Of a DNA stretch of 17,533 bases, positions 1 through 7,010 are shown one piece after another. Where the stretch lies: positions 1 through 17,533 of the forward strand of contig CAMTOT010000016.1 in assembly GCA_947074165.1 (NCBI GenBank), given 5' to 3'. Below the pieces are notes generated by a model, which was given only the letters and a program-made list of their open reading frames with translations, made no database searches and was not told the origin of the DNA. The translations under genes and the position numbers were made by a program. The stretch is from an uncultured Bacteroidales bacterium (GTDB lineage: Bacteria > Bacteroidota > Bacteroidia > Bacteroidales > JAUNSR01). How positions within the stretch are numbered: position 1 is the stretch's first letter; the number at the start of each line of letters is the position of its first letter.

Positions 1-46
1 AGATAATGAGCGGTGACTGGAGTTCAGACGTGTGCTCTTCCGATCT
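1..46. other. Illumina TruSeq i7 adapter remnant (assembly artefact)
   Basis: Bases 13-46 read as the 34-nt TruSeq multiplexing adapter, starting GTGACTGGAG and ending GCTCTTCCGATCT. The four bases before the index (1-4, AGAT) match the end of the P7 primer. The eight bases between (5-12, AATGAGCG) sit exactly where the i7 index belongs and are the reverse complement of CGCTCATT, which I recall as TruSeq HT index D703. Genomic sequence therefore starts at about base 47. The adapter match is read directly from the sequence; the index name is from memory. Confidence 0.96.
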
Positions 47-121
47 ATTCATGTTTTTCTAAATTTATTTTGGCACGGCAATAGCAACTACAACAACAAA
101 TACATATCATCACTCAATTCA

Positions 122-268
122 TTCTCTCAATATATCTCAATATAATCACATCTATTGCATGGCATATATCACTCTTCTCGTGCCTTTCCGTAAGTCTCTC
201 AGCTTCTCTTCTCTCAGTATATATAATCTTCTCTCAGGATATCAATATATCGTTCTCTCGTTCTCTCA
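122..268. repeat. Degenerate TTCTCTCA / TGAGAGAA low-complexity repeat
   Basis: The 239 bases between the adapter and the thioredoxin-like gene hold no supportable gene. The octamer TTCTCTCA occurs at 122-129, 209-216, 229-236 and 261-268, with one-mismatch copies at 194-201 and 253-260, separated by AT-rich spacers such as AATATAT and GTATATATAA. On the minus strand these read TGAGAGAA and lie just 3' of the thioredoxin-like stop codon. No clear hairpin terminator is visible here. It could be a genuine degenerate repeat that ended the assembly, or simple purine-rich low-complexity sequence. Confidence 0.6.
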
Positions 269-285
269 ATAATAATCTATAACTT

Positions 286-774
286 TTATTTATTCTCCTT
301 CAATACTTTAAGAAGCTCAAGTTCACTTCCGGGAGTATATCCTGTATGAGAATAAATCATTTTACCTTTTGCGTCAAAAACAAAAACCTGTGGAATAAGA
401 TTTACATTCATAGCTCTCATAAAATCCTGATTTTTATCATATAATACGGTAAAATCATCCCAACCGCGTCCCTCTGCGAGCGCTTTCGCTTTTGATGAAG
501 ACCTACTGTCATCTGTTGACACAGCAATCATTCTAAACTTAACTTCATCAAGCCAATCCGGCATGTGCTCATTTACAGCGTCAAGTTCTCTTAAACAAGG
601 CTTACATGTTGTTGACCAGAAAGAAATAATAAACGGTGTTTTGTTATCTACAAGAGTTGAGGTATTTATCTTTTCCCCTTTAGAATTTTCTATCTGTACC
701 GCCGGCACTTGCGCTTTTAATGCCGATACAAAACAAAGACAGAAAATAATCATAATGTTTTTTAATTTTCTCAT
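286..774 (-). CDS. TlpA/ResA-type thioredoxin-fold protein, exported
   Basis: A 162-residue exported thioredoxin-fold protein, probably a periplasmic disulfide reductase or oxidoreductase of the TlpA/ResA group. Residues 1-21 form a signal peptide (basic MRKLKN, hydrophobic core, LKA-Q end). The redox motif W-S-T-T-C-K-P-C places the active cysteines at C57 and C60, and the cis-proline is P128 in the segment LIPQVFVFD. The length fits a single thioredoxin domain with no extra N-terminal module. The start is the first ATG, 32 bp from a -7 box at 806-813. It is separated from the pectin genes by a terminator and 329 bp, so I infer an independent gene rather than part of the locus. Its partner protein is unknown; cytochrome c maturation or general envelope thiol reduction are possibilities the sequence does not decide. 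Confidence 0.9.
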   Translation of the reverse strand: MRKLKNIMIIFCLCFVSALKAQVPAVQIENSKGEKINTSTLVDNKTPFIISFWSTTCKPCLRELDAVNEHMPDWLDEVKFRMIAVSTDDSRSSSKAKALAEGRGWDDFTVLYDKNQDFMRAMNVNLIPQVFVFDAKGKMIYSHTGYTPGSELELLKVLKENK

Positions 775-805
775 TTTTATATCTCTCTTAATTAAATTAG
801 CAATA

Positions 806-836
806 CAAATGTATCAATTTATTAATTAGAATCAAC
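806..836 (-). promoter_or_regulatory. Predicted promoter of the thioredoxin-like gene
   Basis: On the minus strand 813-806 reads TACATTTG, a full match to the Bacteroides -7 consensus TAnnTTTG. GTTG at 836-833, 19 bases upstream, matches the -33 element TTTG at three of four positions. The box lies 32 bp before the ATG at 774. Consensus and spacing are established for Bacteroides; use of this site is inference. Confidence 0.5.
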
Positions 837-1045
837 ATCAACTTTCATTTTTTTTGTTATAAAACATACTTTTGTTACAATTTATACCGAATAACTATCT
901 TTCGCGTATCTTTTTCATGTTTTTAAATACATTTTTCAACAAACAGCATATTTCACACAATTTTATAGTTTTGTTAATTTTAACCTTAGGGATATTTTAA
1001 AAAGACATCATAAATAGTTGAAAAACTTCATATATCAACGGACAC
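814..1045. other. AT-rich intergenic sequence, no gene seen
   Basis: This is the remainder of the 329-bp gap between the thioredoxin-like gene and the pectate lyase gene. It is very AT-rich, has no coding potential on either strand, and I see no tRNA, riboswitch-like fold or repeat in it. Its only recognisable content is the promoter just downstream and the pectate lyase terminator at its other edge. Confidence 0.6.
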
Positions 1046-1080
1046 AAAAAAAGGTGCTTCAGAAATTAATCTGAAACACC
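1046..1080 (-). terminator. Rho-independent terminator of the pectinase operon
   Basis: On the minus strand GGTGTTTCAGA (1080-1070), a six-base loop, and TCTGAAGCACC (1063-1053) form an 11-bp stem, followed by seven Ts (1052-1046). The single non-Watson-Crick pair is a U-G wobble on the minus-strand RNA but a C-A mismatch on the plus strand, which supports minus orientation. It lies 23 bp beyond the pectate lyase stop codon. Confidence 0.9.
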
Positions 1081-1103
1081 CTTTATATATCTTAATTGAA
1101 TAG

Positions 1104-2468
1104 TTATTTTCCTTCTACAAGAGAATTTAGATAATTCTCAAGATTAGTATATCCGTTAGGAGCTATAAAATTACCATCTTTTTTCATATTAGGATTCAAT
1201 CCGTTTGCAATCTCCCACTCATCCGGAATACCATCACCATCTGAATCTAAAGGAGCCGGAAGTGAATTTAAAACAGGATAACCGCCAACATCATTTTGTG
1301 AATCGATGATCCCTTTTTTCCCGCCACCATATGTCGCACCATATTTTGCTTTACCTGTACGCACCTCATTAATTATTCTTTCATCAACGGCATCTCTTTT
1401 AAGGGAAGCACCAACCGTAGCAAGTACATTTTTATAGGCATCCCTCGCCGACACAGGAGTATAATCACCATTTGGATAAGGAGTGAATACTGTAGCCATA
1501 AGCACATTATCAGTCTTTTGCTGCATCTTAACGCCCTTAAGATTATCCTTAGTAATATCAACATTCCCCTCCATCACATTTCCTGATAGATAGAATTTAC
1601 CATAACCTATTACCGGTCCGCTTTTTGAAGTCTGATTATATGGGTTTACAAAATACTTATCTCTGTTCTTCCCCATTGCCGGGCCGGGTTTATAATAGTT
1701 ATTAACCATATTTATGGTACGTGTTTCGCCTCCATAAGAAAGATTGTTCCCCCAGTTATAGATAACATTATTTGAGAAATCAATATACCCCGCAACATCA
1801 GACACACCCGGATGGTCAAATCTCGGATTTCGGCTATCATGATGCGCCAATAGGTTATTAATAAACGAAGCATTCTTTCCGCCCCATATTCCGCCATATC
1901 CATGTTCCCCTTTAGCATGCTCGCTATTAAAGAAACTTTCAGAGATGATACTGTTTTGGAGAGTCATGTTTTCAACTTCATATATTGAAGCAGCCTCATC
2001 TGTAGACCAACTCATCGAACAGTGATCAATTATAAGATTCTTCGATTTATTAGCAGAAAGAGCATCACCTTCAATATGGTTTGTGTCTCCCATTCTGAAA
2101 CGCACATAACGGATTATTGCATTATCCGCTTTTATTTTCACCGGTGCCCCGGCAATACAGATTCCGTCTCCTGGAGCAGACTGACCTGCTATAGTCACAC
2201 TATCTTTGTTTATATCAAGAGCCTTCGTCAGATTTATAGTTCCCGACACTTTAAAGAGAATAGTCTTCGGACCGCTTTTACGCACAGCCCATCTCAAAGA
2301 GCCTTCTCCGTCGTCATCTAAATTTGTTACATAGAAAACACGCCCGCCACGTCCGCCGGAAGTGTATTTACCAAACCCCTCCGCACCGGGAAAAGCCAAT
2401 TGGTTACCCTCCTGTGCAAATAAAGAAGAGCCACCGGCAAACAACAACAAAAAAAGTATTTTTTTCAT
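1104..2468 (-). CDS. PL1-family pectate lyase, secreted
   Basis: A 454-residue pectate lyase of polysaccharide lyase family 1, predicted to cut de-esterified homogalacturonan by calcium-dependent beta-elimination and release 4,5-unsaturated oligogalacturonides. Residues 1-18 are a signal peptide ending SLFA-Q. The N-terminal AFPGAEGFG (25-33) and GGRGGRVFYVTNL (38-50) are typical of Bacteroidetes PL1 enzymes. The parallel beta-helix carries EGDALSAN (133-140), the calcium-binding segment IDHCSMSWSTDE (147-158) and DSRNPRF (211-217), where the family's catalytic arginine lies. The C-terminus has a thrombospondin type 3-like acidic loop, DSDGDGIPDEWEI (408-420), a probable second calcium site. 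It is the last gene of the operon, 11 bp after GH105, and is followed by a terminator. Family assignment is firm; pectate rather than methylated pectin as substrate is inferred from the neighbouring pectin methylesterase. Confidence 0.95.
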   Translation of the reverse strand: MKKILFLLLFAGGSSLFAQEGNQLAFPGAEGFGKYTSGGRGGRVFYVTNLDDDGEGSLRWAVRKSGPKTILFKVSGTINLTKALDINKDSVTIAGQSAPGDGICIAGAPVKIKADNAIIRYVRFRMGDTNHIEGDALSANKSKNLIIDHCSMSWSTDEAASIYEVENMTLQNSIISESFFNSEHAKGEHGYGGIWGGKNASFINNLLAHHDSRNPRFDHPGVSDVAGYIDFSNNVIYNWGNNLSYGGETRTINMVNNYYKPGPAMGKNRDKYFVNPYNQTSKSGPVIGYGKFYLSGNVMEGNVDITKDNLKGVKMQQKTDNVLMATVFTPYPNGDYTPVSARDAYKNVLATVGASLKRDAVDERIINEVRTGKAKYGATYGGGKKGIIDSQNDVGGYPVLNSLPAPLDSDGDGIPDEWEIANGLNPNMKKDGNFIAPNGYTNLENYLNSLVEGK

Positions 2469-2479
2469 AATTAAATTTT

Positions 2480-3673
2480 TTACATTCTCTCTACCTCAAG
2501 CGAAGCCATAATAAAAGGAGCCACTCCTTTAGGATCATTATCTCTGACAATCTCATTTATATAGTAGTTAAAAGATCCGTCACGATAAGGTGTTCCGCCA
2601 AGTCCGGCAACGCCGCAACATTTTGTTAATACCAGATTACCCTCCTGGTCTTTTATAATAAAATTATTCAATAACCCATTGTAAGCTTTCAGACCGGCAT
2701 CTCTGTACTGCTCATCAAGATATCCTTTTCTAAACCCTTTAAGCATAGAATAAGCGAACATCGATGTACAGGTAGTTTCCTGATAATTTCCATCCCTTTC
2801 CGGCATATCAAGCACCTGCGACCATGCGCCGGTATTTACATCCTGATACTTAAGAAGACTTTCCGAAAGAGGTTGTAGTATATTAATAATAGATTCCCTT
2901 CCAGGATGGTCATTAGGTATAAAATCAAGAACATCAACCATAGCCATCATATACCAGCCTACAGCCCTGCCCCATACATGCGGAGCCTGTCCAGTAGTTT
3001 TGTCTGCCCATTGCTGCTGGCAGCTTTCATCCCATGCGTGTCTGTAAAGTCCCGTTTGTTCATCAAATGTATGTTTAGCGATCAGCTGAAACTGAGTCAC
3101 TATATCGTCAAAATCATTAGGTCTGTTAAATCGCGCGGCATATTCCGCGTAAAATGGAGCACCCATATAGATTCCGTCAAGCCACATCTGATGAGGGTAA
3201 CGCTTCTTGTGCCAAAATCCGCCTTCTGAAGTTCTCGGATGATCATCGAGCTGTGCTCTGACCATATCGAGAGCTTTTTTATATTTTACGTCCTTAGTTT
3301 TATCGTATAGTCGAAATAATATCTTAGCCGGATTTACGTGATCGATATTATAACTGTCCTTTCTGTAAGTAAGAATATTACCGTTCTCATTTATTATAGT
3401 ATCGGCATAAGAGATAGCATAGTCGAGAAATTCCTTATGCTCCGGATACATATCATAAACATCGAGAAAAGCCTGCAATTCAAGCCCATGACAGTAATTC
3501 CATTTCAATCTTTCAGAAAAATCAAGCATCCAGCTATTTGGCATCCTTGACATTTCAGATTGAACCATTTTTACAGATATTGGTGGTGTTGTGTTTTTAT
3601 TCTCCTGGCAAGAGATAAGAGATAATACAGTTAACGTGATGCCAAAGAAAGTTTTCTTAAACTGAGAAATCAT
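2480..3673 (-). CDS. GH105 unsaturated (rhamno)galacturonyl hydrolase, lipoprotein
   Basis: A 397-residue glycoside hydrolase of family 105 (YteR/YesR-like), which hydrates the 4,5-unsaturated uronic acid at the non-reducing end of lyase products and so frees it. The N-terminus is a lipoprotein signal, LISC with the lipidated cysteine at C22, unlike the neighbouring enzymes, which have signal peptidase I type leaders. The (alpha/alpha)6-barrel motifs are visible: NIDHVNPAK (109-117), YPHQMWLDGIYMGAPFYAEY (159-178) with D166 at the position of the YteR general acid D143, HAWDES (212-217) and APHVWGRAVGWYMMA (230-244). Length is normal. It lies 11 bp upstream of PL1, whose unsaturated oligogalacturonides are its likely substrate; unsaturated rhamnogalacturonan disaccharide is an alternative, but no PL9 or PL11 is in view. 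The first ATG is used and gives the complete lipoprotein signal. Confidence 0.94.
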   Translation of the reverse strand: MISQFKKTFFGITLTVLSLISCQENKNTTPPISVKMVQSEMSRMPNSWMLDFSERLKWNYCHGLELQAFLDVYDMYPEHKEFLDYAISYADTIINENGNILTYRKDSYNIDHVNPAKILFRLYDKTKDVKYKKALDMVRAQLDDHPRTSEGGFWHKKRYPHQMWLDGIYMGAPFYAEYAARFNRPNDFDDIVTQFQLIAKHTFDEQTGLYRHAWDESCQQQWADKTTGQAPHVWGRAVGWYMMAMVDVLDFIPNDHPGRESIINILQPLSESLLKYQDVNTGAWSQVLDMPERDGNYQETTCTSMFAYSMLKGFRKGYLDEQYRDAGLKAYNGLLNNFIIKDQEGNLVLTKCCGVAGLGGTPYRDGSFNYYINEIVRDNDPKGVAPFIMASLEVERM

Positions 3674-3756
3674 AAATCTTCCTTTCTTAAAATATTTATC
3701 CGTGTGTTTTTATTATTCATTAGCTATCAAGCAAGCTTTAACTTGCTGATTTTCTG

Positions 3757-3764
3757 CAAAGGTA
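3757..3764 (-). promoter_or_regulatory. Possible internal promoter before GH105
   Basis: In the 142-bp gap between the CE7-like esterase and GH105, the minus strand reads TACCTTTG at 3764-3757, a full match to TAnnTTTG. No -33 element is found at 19-20 bases. A small hairpin, AGCAAG (3730-3735) with CTTGCT (3742-3747) around a six-base loop, lies downstream in the leader. The gap is the only sizeable one inside the four-enzyme cluster, so a secondary start or processing site is plausible but unproven. Confidence 0.3.
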
Positions 3765-3815
3765 TAAACGAATAACAATTTCGCTGTGGATAAATTATAT
3801 AAAAAAGTGCAGTAA

Positions 3816-5138
3816 TTATTGATTTAGCTGCTGTTTAAGCCACTTCATAGCGGTATCATTTGTTTCAGGATAACGCCAGTGTCCGGTTATCTGATTAACA
3901 ATTAATTGCTTAGGAGCTTTAATTGAATTATATGCCGCAAATAAAGATGTAGGAGGACATGTATTATCATTATATCCGAATGAGAAAAATACAGGCACCT
4001 TCAAAGACTTAGAAAAATTAACTATATCATAATACAATACAGTATTTACTTTATCAGGCGTATTACATCTGTCTATGTTTGATTTTGAAAAGTAGTGGGG
4101 CCAACCACCTGCTCTTCCATGCAGATATCCAGTCACATCACATATTGCCGGATAAAATGTTGCTACTGCTTTTATGCGGTTATCCAATACAGCTGTCACA
4201 ACGGCAAGTGCGCCACCCTGACTTCCACCAGTAGTGGCAACTTCACCATTAAATTTATCAAGAGTATATATAGCGTCTATTGCTCTTTTACACCCAAGAT
4301 ATACATGTTTATAATAGAACTGATCTTTATCATCCATATTAAAGAACATGTATTCACCAAATGCTTTCGAAGCAAGAGCATACTGCTCTACAGACATATC
4401 AAGCGACAGTCCGTGTATCTCTGTCTGAAATACAATTACACCGCTTGCCGCCAGATCCGTTGACGGAGTCTGCTTCTTCACGCCGGCACCGGGAGGAGAG
4501 AATATAGCAGGATATTTACCTTCAGCTTTAGGAATCATAAGCCACCCGCCCATTCTATGCCCTTTTTTATCCACCCTGAATGAAGTGGCAAATACATCTA
4601 CTTTATCAGTAGAGTATTCTGAATTATATTTCATATCAAGTTCAAGAGGCACATCGGCCAACTCTTCAACACTCTTTTTCCAGAATGAATCAAAATCTGA
4701 CGGCATCTTTACTGTTGGTAATATCTTTTCAGGGTCAAAAGCAAGCTTTACCTGATCAGAATATTTTCGTTTATTATTAGATACAGTATTCTTATCATCA
4801 TAAGAAGCTGTCACTTTACATTGTATAAAGCCTGGATTTTTCAGACCCTTAAGTGTAAATTTTGCGATACCGTTTTTAGTCCTCTTTGTTTCTTTCTGAG
4901 AAAGAGTCAAAAGCTCCTGTCCTGCCTCAATCGTTACTTCTACATCATTGATTGCGACACCATTTTGAAGCAAAGATACTTCAATTGACGGAGTCTCTCC
5001 TGATTTATAATTCCAGTCAGCTTTATCAGGCGTTATAATAAGATCCGCGTAAGGTCTTCGCGCTTTAGAAAGCTGAGCGCTCATACCGGTAAATGATATG
5101 AGCGCTATAATAGCAGTAATTAAATATCTGTTTCTCAT
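3816..5138 (-). CDS. CE7-type acetyl esterase (AXE1-like alpha/beta hydrolase), secreted
   Basis: A 440-residue secreted alpha/beta hydrolase resembling acetyl xylan esterase / cephalosporin C deacetylase (CE7). A signal peptide ends at about residue 21 (TGMSA-Q). Residues about 30-130 look like a beta-sandwich Ig-like domain, which classic cytoplasmic CE7 enzymes lack. The hydrolase domain follows from about 140: the nucleophile is S306 in GGSQGG (304-309), the acid D391 in GYNDNTCPP (388-396), and the histidine H420 in TGHW (418-421). The NDxxxPP arrangement is the CE7 signature. It starts one base after the CE12-CE8 stop codon, so translation is probably coupled. In this setting it is most likely to remove acetyl, or possibly other ester groups, from pectin or its oligosaccharides. 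Substrate cannot be read from sequence, and a general carbohydrate acetyl esterase is the safe reading. Confidence 0.85.
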   Translation of the reverse strand: MRNRYLITAIIALISFTGMSAQLSKARRPYADLIITPDKADWNYKSGETPSIEVSLLQNGVAINDVEVTIEAGQELLTLSQKETKRTKNGIAKFTLKGLKNPGFIQCKVTASYDDKNTVSNNKRKYSDQVKLAFDPEKILPTVKMPSDFDSFWKKSVEELADVPLELDMKYNSEYSTDKVDVFATSFRVDKKGHRMGGWLMIPKAEGKYPAIFSPPGAGVKKQTPSTDLAASGVIVFQTEIHGLSLDMSVEQYALASKAFGEYMFFNMDDKDQFYYKHVYLGCKRAIDAIYTLDKFNGEVATTGGSQGGALAVVTAVLDNRIKAVATFYPAICDVTGYLHGRAGGWPHYFSKSNIDRCNTPDKVNTVLYYDIVNFSKSLKVPVFFSFGYNDNTCPPTSLFAAYNSIKAPKQLIVNQITGHWRYPETNDTAMKWLKQQLNQ

Positions 5139-5139
5139 A

Positions 5140-6807
5140 TCACTTTTCCTCCGCTTTAGGATTCCAGTTGTCCGTCCCCTTCAGTACATTCTCAACTGTA
5201 TATTCCGCGATATGTTTTTTATCCATCTTTTTTGCCCATTTCACACGGTCAGCAGACTGAGCGCCTGCTCCTTTTGAATTGAATTCAGCATAAAATGTAG
5301 TTTTTTCTGCATCTTTTTTACTCCAGTTATGCCAGCCTTCCGGACGAATACTCTCATCCATATCACATGATACAAAAACAGTTTTAGCAAATGGTCTCCA
5401 CGGACGTCCGAGATAACTCTTCACACCCTCTTCTGAAGTGATTTTACAATCTACAAACAAATAACCATACTTTTGATTCTCCGGAGTTGATGCGGCTGTC
5501 AGGTAACCATTAGCTTTACTGTGAATAGTACATCTTTCAAATACAGATGTAGCCCAACCGAATATAAAATCTACAGTTCCCTCAATATAGCACTCCTCAA
5601 AATACTGACGGCTCTGCCCGCCGTCTTGTCTGCCGAATACATACAATGTATCTTGATGTCCAAGGAAACGACAATTTTTAAACACTGCTCTGTCTCCAGT
5701 TATAAGTATAGCTACAGCCTGACCTACAGGTCCCGCGCTATTTTCAAACGTAATATTTTCAGCACTAAAATCTGACGCGTAAAGGTAAAAACTTGAACTT
5801 CCTGAGGTTCCAACTTCTTCACCAAACACATTAAGTTTTTTAGCGAAGTCATCATAAGTAAGAACGGTCTCATTTACATCCTCACCGATTAGTTTTATTT
5901 TTGATTTGCTAAAAGGCACTACCACCTTCTCTTTATACACGCCTTTCTTTACATATATAGTAGTAGTTTTCTTTCTATAATCAGGTACCGCGTCGATAGC
6001 GTCCTGAAGAGTAAAAAACTGCCCGCTGCCATCTTTAGCTACAACATAATCATATACAGTAAAATATTCACCAAGCTCAGGGTATATCTGGTTAATCTCT
6101 TGTATTGCTATTTTTGCAAGTTCACGAGCTCCGTGTATAGAAAAATGCGTATCGTCTTCCTTCCCTTCCGGACGGCATGCCTGTGTTTTAGGCGCTACAT
6201 GATTAAATATTCTTTTTGAATCTTCTACCCCATAGCTTTTTATAAGCTCTATAGAACGGGCATTCATATCAATTATCTTTACACCTGTTTCGGCAGCCAC
6301 TTCTTTCATAGCTCCAATCCAGCGACCGTGAGTATCCATCATCTCCCCGTTTTCATCAAATTTACGTCTTGCTATAGATGTAAACAATACAGGTATACCA
6401 CCTTTTTCCTGTGTCTCGCGTATATACTCTTTCAGATTTGATTTATATGTTGTCTCCGGCTCTGAGTAACGCGCCTCATCAGTTTTCTGGTCATTATGCC
6501 CAAACTGAATAAATACATAGTCACCCGGTTTGATTCTGTCATAGACCTTTTGCCATATACCTTCCGAACGAAAGCTTTTTGAGCTTCTGCCGTTCATTGC
6601 ATAGTTCGCCACTTCAATTTCCTGTGGCAAAAATCCGGGAAGCACATGCCCCCAGCCTCTTTCTGTATTTCCTCCACGAAGGTCTTTATTAGCCATAGTG
6701 GAATCACCTATCATAAAAATGACCGGATACTTCTTTGTCGTAAAAGAAAAACAGATTGAAATAAGTAAAATCGCGCTAAACAGCACGCTGAGTCTTCTTG
6801 TATTCAT
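5140..6807 (-). CDS. CE12-CE8 fusion: pectin acetylesterase plus pectin methylesterase
   Basis: A 555-residue two-domain pectin esterase. After a hydrophobic leader (about 1-22), residues 28-245 are an SGNH-type CE12 (rhamnogalacturonan/pectin acetylesterase-like) domain: GDST (34-37) with nucleophile S36, NYAMNGRSS (68-76), GHND (103-106), and DDTHFS (218-223) with D218 and H221. Residues about 253-545 are a CE8 pectin methylesterase beta-helix: GQAVAI (362-367, Q363), GHQDTLY (383-389, Q385 and D386), GTVDFIFG (410-417, D413) and GRPWR (467-471, R468 and W470). All usual catalytic residues of both domains are present. The D386-D413 spacing of 27 is six longer than in Erwinia PemA, owing to an RQDGGQ-type insertion. 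It is first in the enzyme operon, fitting the first step: removing acetyl and methyl esters so PL1 can act. The cell location after the leader is not certain. Confidence 0.94.
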   Translation of the reverse strand: MNTRRLSVLFSAILLISICFSFTTKKYPVIFMIGDSTMANKDLRGGNTERGWGHVLPGFLPQEIEVANYAMNGRSSKSFRSEGIWQKVYDRIKPGDYVFIQFGHNDQKTDEARYSEPETTYKSNLKEYIRETQEKGGIPVLFTSIARRKFDENGEMMDTHGRWIGAMKEVAAETGVKIIDMNARSIELIKSYGVEDSKRIFNHVAPKTQACRPEGKEDDTHFSIHGARELAKIAIQEINQIYPELGEYFTVYDYVVAKDGSGQFFTLQDAIDAVPDYRKKTTTIYVKKGVYKEKVVVPFSKSKIKLIGEDVNETVLTYDDFAKKLNVFGEEVGTSGSSSFYLYASDFSAENITFENSAGPVGQAVAILITGDRAVFKNCRFLGHQDTLYVFGRQDGGQSRQYFEECYIEGTVDFIFGWATSVFERCTIHSKANGYLTAASTPENQKYGYLFVDCKITSEEGVKSYLGRPWRPFAKTVFVSCDMDESIRPEGWHNWSKKDAEKTTFYAEFNSKGAGAQSADRVKWAKKMDKKHIAEYTVENVLKGTDNWNPKAEEK

Positions 6808-6843
6808 CGCGTAGTATTATATGGAAATTCAATTTATATATTG

Positions 6844-6874
6844 CAAAATTAACTCTTAACATAGCTGCTTCATA
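6844..6874 (-). promoter_or_regulatory. Predicted promoter of the pectinase operon
   Basis: The minus strand reads TAATTTTG at 6851-6844, a full match to TAnnTTTG, 36 bp before the ATG of the CE12-CE8 gene. TATG at 6874-6871, 19 bases upstream, matches three of four bases of the -33 TTTG. It lies immediately downstream of the susD terminator, which supports a separate start for the enzyme genes. Confidence 0.5.
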
Positions 6875-6896
6875 GTATTTACTGTTTTTTATTAAT

Positions 6897-6948
6897 AAAA
6901 AAATAAAAAAACAGGCCGCTTGCTTATTCACATAACATAGCGGCCTGT
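6897..6948 (-). terminator. Rho-independent terminator after susD
   Basis: ACAGGCCGCT (6911-6920) and AGCGGCCTGT (6939-6948) form a perfect 10-bp GC-rich stem with an 18-base loop. On the minus strand it is followed by an AT stretch of mostly Ts (6910-6897), as expected for intrinsic termination. The plus-strand side lacks a T tract. It lies 63 bp beyond the susD stop codon and separates susC-susD from the enzyme genes. The long loop may make it a partial rather than complete stop. Confidence 0.88.
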
Positions 6949-7010
6949 ACAGATAATTCAGTAATTTATTATTTTAATTCTTGTCTTGTGTGATGATGAT
7001 TCGACAGAGA

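Noticed and set aside
286..774. Including the thioredoxin-like gene in the pectin operon
   Set aside because: A strong terminator and 329 bp separate it from the pectate lyase gene, it has its own promoter match, and nothing in the protein relates to glycan use.
563..829. Plus-strand open frame of 88 residues opposite the thioredoxin-like gene
   Set aside because: It is antisense to a clear signal-peptide and CKPC-containing gene, has no recognisable domain, and its composition is that of an out-of-frame shadow.
4095..4463. Plus-strand open frame of 122 residues opposite the CE7-like gene
   Set aside because: It is rich in Cys, Tyr, Ile and Ser in a pattern typical of a complementary-strand shadow, and the minus-strand gene there carries the full catalytic triad.
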